64,000 nucleotides of DNA from Eleusine coracana subsp. coracana. Taxonomy: Eukaryota; Streptophyta; Magnoliopsida; Poales; Poaceae. The DNA lies in NCBI GenBank assembly GCA_032690845.1, contig CM064429.1, positions 18,681,013 to 18,745,012 on the forward strand, in the 5' to 3' direction. Position numbers and translations under genes: made by a program. Each line of letters begins with the position of its first letter. Within the stretch, counting starts at the first letter, position 1. The notes under the pieces were generated by a model. The model was not told the origin of the DNA and did not search any database. It saw nothing but the letters and a program-made list of their open reading frames with translations. This document shows positions 58,701 through 64,000 of the stretch, one piece after another.

Positions 58701-59635
58701 GTTAAGCCTCGGATACAAAGTACTGTATCGCGGGGAGGACGTGTACTCGGGATCGATGGCCCCGGTTCGACTTTATAGCAATCTTGTGAACGGTGGCCAT
58801 ACGTGTTCTTAAATGATGCGTATGTCGTGTATTTGGGTTTTCCCTGTAGGATGTAAATCAAATTCGAATTGCCGTCCCTCGCGGTTATGAGTACCTCTTG
58901 TTCGAGCAGCGGCAATGATATGTTAAGTAGTAAAGTTGTGGTTAAGTTTCTGAAATTTAGTTATGCTAGGGATACACAATGCTATGATGTATTGCTCTTA
59001 ACTATATTCATGTCTTAGCAGCTGGCTAAACTCACCGTAGCGGTGTCCTACGATAAGCAAAGTAAAATCTTGTTAAGGAAACTGAAAGTGCAACATAGAA
59101 CTAATAGGAGCTTTTTATGCAACTATCAAATGAACCGGTCAGCCCCTTGCATGCTAGGAGTCGGGTTTAGTAAATCTTTTGACGGGTAAGTCTTGCAGAG
59201 TATGTTAGATACTCAGGCTTTGCGTTGATATTGTTTTTCAGGTCTTCCTCAAGCGACCTATTGTGATTGTTGTAATAAGGTTGTGTGGTAAGGGGAGGAG
59301 CCTCAAAACCGGACCATCGAATGGGTCCCCAGTTCTCCTAACCAAGGTGAGTGAGCCATCGCCATAGGGCTGGCATGGTTCACGTAGGCAACGTCATGTT
59401 TTGTCGTTTCACCGCTTCCGCTAAATTTATGTAATATGTACTAAGGACTCATGTTATGTATCAGACCCAAACTCAGCTTAATTTGAACACCGAACTTGTA
59501 ATATTACTCCTCTAAGTGATACATCTTGTAAATGATGAATGTTCATGTGTGAACGCTGTGTATGGTTACTTCGTTAACCATCTCCCGAGACGATCCTGTA
59601 CGACATACTCTACTTTTCGGAGTAGGGTTGTCACA
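55740..59635 (+). repeat. Long 5' LTR (3896 bp)
   Basis: It starts TGTGACATCCCATGTCACA, a perfect 8-bp stem with a 3-nt loop, and ends AGTAGGGTTGTCACA immediately before the primer site. A GC-rich block (56190-57090) has long open frames in several phases that I attribute to composition. The remainder is mostly AT-rich with no recognisable gene. I cannot rule out a small nested insertion within it. Confidence 0.85.
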
Positions 59636-59637
59636 GC

Positions 59638-59653
59638 TGGTATCAGAGCCATC
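59638..59653 (+). other. Primer-binding site of the long-LTR Gypsy element
   Basis: TGGTATCAGAGCCATC follows the LTR after GC and is complementary to Met-tRNA. Confidence 0.88.
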
Positions 59654-59832
59654 TTGGGATAGGCTACACATAAATGAGCATTTTAAAACATAAACAAGCC
59701 GTTTTTCCGCATTACGGTGAGGTACGAACCAGTAGTGCCCATATAAGAGTCTTGTAGGTGGCAAAGCTAACACCGGGTTATGTTTGTTTAAATTACTTGC
59801 AACTACGGACTCTTCAACGAAGGTATGTCTTG

Positions 59833-59962
59833 GTGCGCGGATCGGTTGCGCTGTAAATACCGAACGCCTTCCGGGTGGGCAAAGACCTGGGCTTTGATTG
59901 ATGCGCGGACCAAATGCGCTTAAACGTCGGCTGCCTTCCGGGTGGGCGAATACCTGGGCATA
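59833..59962 (+). repeat. Tandem repeat in the Gypsy leader (two units of about 65-70 bp)
   Basis: TGCGCGGA(T/C)C is followed by TGCGCT, then GCCTTCCGGGTGGGC and ACCTGGGC, twice in succession. It lies between the primer site and the extra ORF, where packaging signals are expected; that role is speculative. Confidence 0.75.
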
Positions 59963-60564
59963 ACTGTCATTGTTATTTTAGTTTGTTTCTTTTTCATTTT
60001 GATGTAATGTTTCTGGAATGGATCCCTTGCAGGTACACTAACCACGTGTAGTCCGCTTCAAAACGTCTGAGAGGTGTGTGTGCCACCGAAAAGATCGAGT
60101 ATATAATCGGTCAAGTGTTCTTTTTGTGAGGATGTAGGAAATCGTCATATTGAGCATTGGCATCCGTACCCACCATATGCATTAAACTTTACCAAAACCT
60201 GTAAAAATGTCATTGATACTGTGAACATGAAAAATGACTAAGCTTTGGACGAAATTGAACCCCTTTGCAAACAGATCAGAAGTTCGAACCTAACCGGTGA
60301 GTATCACTAAAACAAGCATAACTTCCTCAATTTTAATTCAATGAAGGCAAATAAGTACTCGCTGGAAAGATGAGGTTTTTCTCTACAAGTTTTGTTTAGG
60401 AAGATTGTCTTGGAAAAAAAAAATCTGTAACTAGGTCGAATATTGCAAAAACAGTAGCCTTTTTCTAGAAATCAGAAACTGCCTCATTTCTGTCCCCTGT
60501 CTTTGGATGATCATAACTCCCCGAGACCTTATTGGATGGATATGTGTGAGTAGGCGTTGGAAAG

Positions 60565-61221
60565 ATGGAGAAATTCTCTACAACAATGATGGATGATGGC
60601 AAGCGCCTGTTGGACCCGGAGTACCTTGCCGCTCGCATCCTCGAGTTGGAGCGAGAGCGCGAGGCGTTGCAGTCCACGCTTGTTGCCCGTGACGCCCAGC
60701 TCGCGGAGCGTGATGCTAAGGTTGCAGCCCTTGTGGACAAGCTGCACACTAGCGAGTTGGAGCAGGCCGCCCTTTTCGAGCAACTTCACGATGCTCGACT
60801 CATCATCAAGGATGATGCAAGCGGCGTGTTGCAGGAGCAGCTGCACCAACGCAACGCCCAGCTCACCGCTGCCCAAGGAGAGATTTACTCTCTTCACGGT
60901 CAGGTCACTGCTCTCTTGGAGGAGCGAAGCGAGCTGCAGGCCCAACGTGAAGAAGCTCAAGATGATCGTGATGTCATGGAAGGAAACCTCAACGATGCTC
61001 ACGAGGTCATCGCACAGCAAGGGCAGCTCATTGGACAGCTCCAAGCTGCTAATGATCAGCTAAACGCCATCCTTAACAATGAACCACCCATTCCACTCGC
61101 GGTGATTCCCCCCGATGACGCCGATCTGAGTGAGAACGGTGATTCCGGCACCGACTTCGAAGCACCCACGAGACCAGCAGCCATGGACGTGGAGTCCGAT
61201 GGTGACAGCCACGCCGGGTGA
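60565..61221 (+). CDS. Extra coiled-coil ORF upstream of gag (ORF0-type)
   Basis: It starts at ATG 60565 and encodes 218 residues. Residues about 18-170 are a long charged heptad-rich helix (for example LAARILELEREREALQSTL and ELEQAALFEQLHDA). The C-terminal 45 residues are acidic and disordered (PPDDADLSENGDSGTDFEAP). There is no membrane segment or known catalytic motif. It sits on the sense strand between the primer site and gag, separated from gag by about 370 bp, and its GC content matches gag rather than the AT-rich leader. Extra ORFs before gag are known in some plant Ty3/Gypsy elements; this one's function is unknown. Oligomerisation or RNA/protein scaffolding is a guess from the helix. 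Confidence 0.75.
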   Translation: MEKFSTTMMDDGKRLLDPEYLAARILELEREREALQSTLVARDAQLAERDAKVAALVDKLHTSELEQAALFEQLHDARLIIKDDASGVLQEQLHQRNAQLTAAQGEIYSLHGQVTALLEERSELQAQREEAQDDRDVMEGNLNDAHEVIAQQGQLIGQLQAANDQLNAILNNEPPIPLAVIPPDDADLSENGDSGTDFEAPTRPAAMDVESDGDSHAG

Positions 61222-61589
61222 CTGAGTAGCCTTATGTACGTAGGGCGAAATCTCGTGAGACATCGTAGCCGTGTGTACATAGTGTGGTAATGCTAAGCTA
61301 AGTTGTAACCTAAGCTCTCCGAGATCGTAGGGTGTAGTGTTTCGAGTGATGTAACCGAAAGACTTGCTATGTGTCAAAAGTTGCATCACATGTATCTATG
61401 GTTTTATCATGAATATGCTGGTTATGGTGTGGAAATTACGGAATTTAAGTCATCTCTTATGTCCGCACCGTGTAATTGTCCAGCATTTCAATTTGAGCAA
61501 TCTGAAATTTTAATTCGTCACTATAGTGTAGCCTTGTTATCATGCTGTCTCATATGATGATCGGGCTAACACAATTGTTCATATGTCAG

Positions 61590-64000
61590 ATGGCGCAAAC
61601 TCGCCGTGGTGGAGAGAACGTCGGTGATGCTCCCGGCGCCGCGAACGTTGGCGGAACTGGGCCGCTGCCCAACGCGCCACCTCTGACGGCTATGGAGCAA
61701 CTCCTCCACAATCAGAATGAGATGTTCCGCATGTTCATGGAGAACATGAACCGTCAGGGAGCTCACGGACCACCACCACAGCAGCAGCGGGAATCCTCTT
61801 ACGCCGACTTTTGGGCGACTCACCCGCCCACCTTCGGAGAAGCCGGTGATCCCCTGGAAGCGGACAACTTCATTCGCACGTTAGAGTCGAAGTTCGCACT
61901 CCTCCACTGCACCGAGCAGCAGAAGCCCCTCTTCGCCGCGCAGCAGCTCCGTGGCTCCGCAAGTGCTTGGTGGGCCAGCTTCACTGCCGCTCTCGCCGCA
62001 GGTCACCAGGTTACTTGGGCGGAGTTCTGCACTGCTTTCCGTGCACACCACATACCCGCTGGACTCATGAAGCGCAAGTTGCAGGAGTTCCTCAACTTGA
62101 AGCAAAGCTCCGGAACCGTGCAAGAGTATGCACGAAAGTTCAACTACTTGGCCCAGTACGCGTCGTATCACGCCGATACGGACGAGAAAAAGAAAGACTA
62201 TTTTCGTTCGGGACTTACCCCGAAGCTGCAAGACCGATTGGCGCAGGTCACCGCCGGCACATTCAATGACTTGGTGAGTGCGGCCATTGTGCAAGAAGAC
62301 GCCATTCGTGCCAATCAAGAGGACAAGAAGAGGAAGCGTGCTATGGGAAGTTCATCCGGCTCCGCACCGCCCAAGTACAAGCCAGCAATCACTTCCCCGA
62401 CCGGACAGAAATTCCGGGCTGCGGTACCCTCGGGAGGAGGACCTCGCCCGTTGTTCTCGCAGCAACACTCGAGATTCCATGGGGGAAACCAGCAGCAATC
62501 TTCTGGTTCTCACCCACCGCAGCAAAGCAATCAAGTGGTGAAGACCAACTCCTCACAGCCGTGTTACAACTGTGGCCGCACCGGTCACTTTGCTAAGGAA
62601 TGTCGGTTCCCGAAGCGCAATCCGAGCAACAACAACAACTCCAACGCTTCCGGGAACAACAACAACAACCCCAACAGCGGCAACAACAATAATAGCAGCC
62701 ATGGGAGTCGTCCTCAGTCGTCTACCCCCACTCACAAGAATGGCCGAGTCAACTATACCACGGTCGAAGAGACCCAAGCTGGAGAACCCATTCTCGCGGG
62801 TACGTCCTCGATCAACCAACATGCTGTCATGGTTCTTTTTGATTCAGGAGCAACGCATGATTTCATTAGTCAAGCGTGTGCAAATCAGCTGAGAATTACC
62901 CCCACCACTATGGGAACCCCGTACGTTATTACGTCTCCCGGTGGAAAAATAAGGGCTCATCTCGAGTTAAGAAAAGTGCCACTTAAACTGGCCAACAACA
63001 TATACCCCACTTCCCTAATCGTTTTAGATGGCCGAAGCATCGACATAATTCTCGGTATGAAATGGATGACTAGTCACAAAGCTGTATTGCACCTGGAGGA
63101 CCGAGAAGTCCATTTGAACTCACCATTACACGGCCCTTCTATTCTCCGATTGCCGTATTCCCAGTCGTCCACCTCTCAAGTATGTCATGTGGAAGGAAAG
63201 GAGCTAGCAAATATTCCAGTGGTTTGTGATTTTCCCGACGTCTTTCCAGACGATTTGCCGGGCATGCCTCCGGACCGGGATGTTGAGTTTAAGATTGAAC
63301 TCGCCCCCGGTACAGCGCCTATCGCTCGTAGGCCGTACAAAATGGCTCCTAATGAATTAGCAGAGTTGAAAGATCAGTTACAAGAGCTTATGGACAAGGG
63401 CTATATCCGACCAAGTTCATCTCCCTGGGGTTGTCCCGCTCTCTTTGTGAAGAAGAAAGACAAAACCCTACGCCTATGTGTCGACTATAGACCGTTAAAC
63501 GCGGTAACCATCAAGAACAAGTACCCTCTACCTCGAATCGATATCCTTTTTGATCAGCTAGTAGGTGCTAAAGTCTTCTCCAAGATTGATCTCCGATCCG
63601 GTTACCATCAAATAAAAATCCGAGCCAAAGATATTCCAAAAACAGCATTCTCCACCCGATATGGTCTTTTCGAATATCTTGTCATGTCTTTCGGTCTCAC
63701 CAATGCTCCAGCCCATTTCATGTACTTGATGAATTCCGTATTCATGCCCGAGTTGGATAAGTTCGTGGTGGTATTCATTGATGATATTCTGATCTACTCT
63801 AAGTCCGAAGAAGAACACACCGAACACCTTCGCATTGTTCTACAACGACTCCGAGATCATCAACTTTACGCCAAATTTAGCAAATGTGAATTTTGGCTAA
63901 AGCGAGTTCCATTCTTGGGCCACATCATATCAGCAGAAGGAGTAGCCGTGGACCCTAGCAAAGTAGAGGACGTGCTGAATTGGAAGGCTCCGAAATCGGT
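61590..64000 (+). CDS. Gypsy gag-pol polyprotein, open to the window edge (partial)
   Basis: The ATG is at 61590 (MAQTRRGGENVGDAPGAANV), chosen as the frame that stays open; at least 803 codons are visible without a stop. In order there are: retrotransposon gag/capsid (about residues 75-210, LRGSASAWWASF); a basic Q/S/N-rich linker; zinc knuckle CYNCGRTGHFAKEC from residue 325; an asparagine-rich spacer (about 343-370); retropepsin with VLFDSGATHDFIS, active-site Asp at about 418; and reverse transcriptase from about residue 570 (PYKMAPNELAEL; LRLCVDYRPLNAVT), with the catalytic pair in FIDDILIYSK at 731-732. RNase H and integrase would follow beyond the window. All visible catalytic residues are present, so this element may be recent. 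Confidence 0.93.
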   Translation, partial: MAQTRRGGENVGDAPGAANVGGTGPLPNAPPLTAMEQLLHNQNEMFRMFMENMNRQGAHGPPPQQQRESSYADFWATHPPTFGEAGDPLEADNFIRTLESKFALLHCTEQQKPLFAAQQLRGSASAWWASFTAALAAGHQVTWAEFCTAFRAHHIPAGLMKRKLQEFLNLKQSSGTVQEYARKFNYLAQYASYHADTDEKKKDYFRSGLTPKLQDRLAQVTAGTFNDLVSAAIVQEDAIRANQEDKKRKRAMGSSSGSAPPKYKPAITSPTGQKFRAAVPSGGGPRPLFSQQHSRFHGGNQQQSSGSHPPQQSNQVVKTNSSQPCYNCGRTGHFAKECRFPKRNPSNNNNSNASGNNNNNPNSGNNNNSSHGSRPQSSTPTHKNGRVNYTTVEETQAGEPILAGTSSINQHAVMVLFDSGATHDFISQACANQLRITPTTMGTPYVITSPGGKIRAHLELRKVPLKLANNIYPTSLIVLDGRSIDIILGMKWMTSHKAVLHLEDREVHLNSPLHGPSILRLPYSQSSTSQVCHVEGKELANIPVVCDFPDVFPDDLPGMPPDRDVEFKIELAPGTAPIARRPYKMAPNELAELKDQLQELMDKGYIRPSSSPWGCPALFVKKKDKTLRLCVDYRPLNAVTIKNKYPLPRIDILFDQLVGAKVFSKIDLRSGYHQIKIRAKDIPKTAFSTRYGLFEYLVMSFGLTNAPAHFMYLMNSVFMPELDKFVVVFIDDILIYSKSEEEHTEHLRIVLQRLRDHQLYAKFSKCEFWLKRVPFLGHIISAEGVAVDPSKVEDVLNWKAPKS

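Larger units (their letters stand above)
55740..64000 (+). mobile_element. Ty3/Gypsy retrotransposon with a 3.9-kb LTR (Tekay/Del-like), running off the window
   Basis: The 5' LTR is 55740-59635. A primer site, a repeated leader, an extra coiled-coil ORF (60565-61221) and an open gag-pol frame from 61590 to the window edge follow. The insertion point is inside the pol of the older Gypsy element. Lineage is suggested by LTR length and reverse transcriptase sequence; the chromodomain expected in that lineage would be beyond the window. Confidence 0.9.

Overview
The window is nuclear DNA of a grass (Poaceae; species not determinable from sequence alone). The evidence is introns with plant splice sites, F-box/FBD genes, and dense nested transposons of grass type: CACTA elements with GCGGCGG subterminal repeats, PIF/Harbinger, MULE, Helitron, SINE, Ty1/Copia and Ty3/Gypsy. 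No bacterial genes, rRNA genes or CRISPR arrays are visible.

Layout. 1-6556 is the 5' half of an autonomous-type CACTA element on the minus strand (element A), cut by the window start. 6557-13614 holds a PPR remnant, a small CACTA (7851 to about 8790) and a Helitron (9631-12438) that carries a SINE. 13615-15179 is the only host gene that looks intact, a three-exon F-box/FBD gene on the minus strand. 15772-18888 is a MULE with about 200-bp inverted ends, into which a PIF element and a 1.2-kb CACTA derivative have inserted. 19851-20976 is another CACTA derivative and 22000-24305 a likely PIF-type element. 25131-37050 is a second full-length copy of the element A family (element B, plus strand). 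It has split the last exon of a second F-box/FBD gene, whose remains lie at 25000-25130 and 37051-38753. 38844-49611 is a decayed Copia element with complete LTRs, itself split by a non-autonomous LTR element (41834-46159). 52191-55739 is a 5' part of a Ty3/Gypsy element. It is interrupted by a younger Gypsy element (55740 to beyond the window) that has a 3.9-kb LTR, an extra coiled-coil ORF before gag, and a gag-pol frame open to the window edge.

How the parts relate. Elements A and B are damaged in different places of the same transposase. Both carry a second gene region that starts at an internal TATA box and an AAACCCTAA-type leader behind internal GCGGCGG motifs; in B this gene includes an Ulp1-like (C48) protease domain. 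The two short CACTA derivatives keep the same ends and the same kind of internal leader but no transposase, so they would depend on a transposase supplied from elsewhere. The three FBD-bearing segments (13.6-15.2 kb, about 21.9 kb, and the split copy), all on the minus strand, suggest a local F-box cluster later inflated by transposons. Only the F-box gene and the last Gypsy element appear to have intact reading frames.
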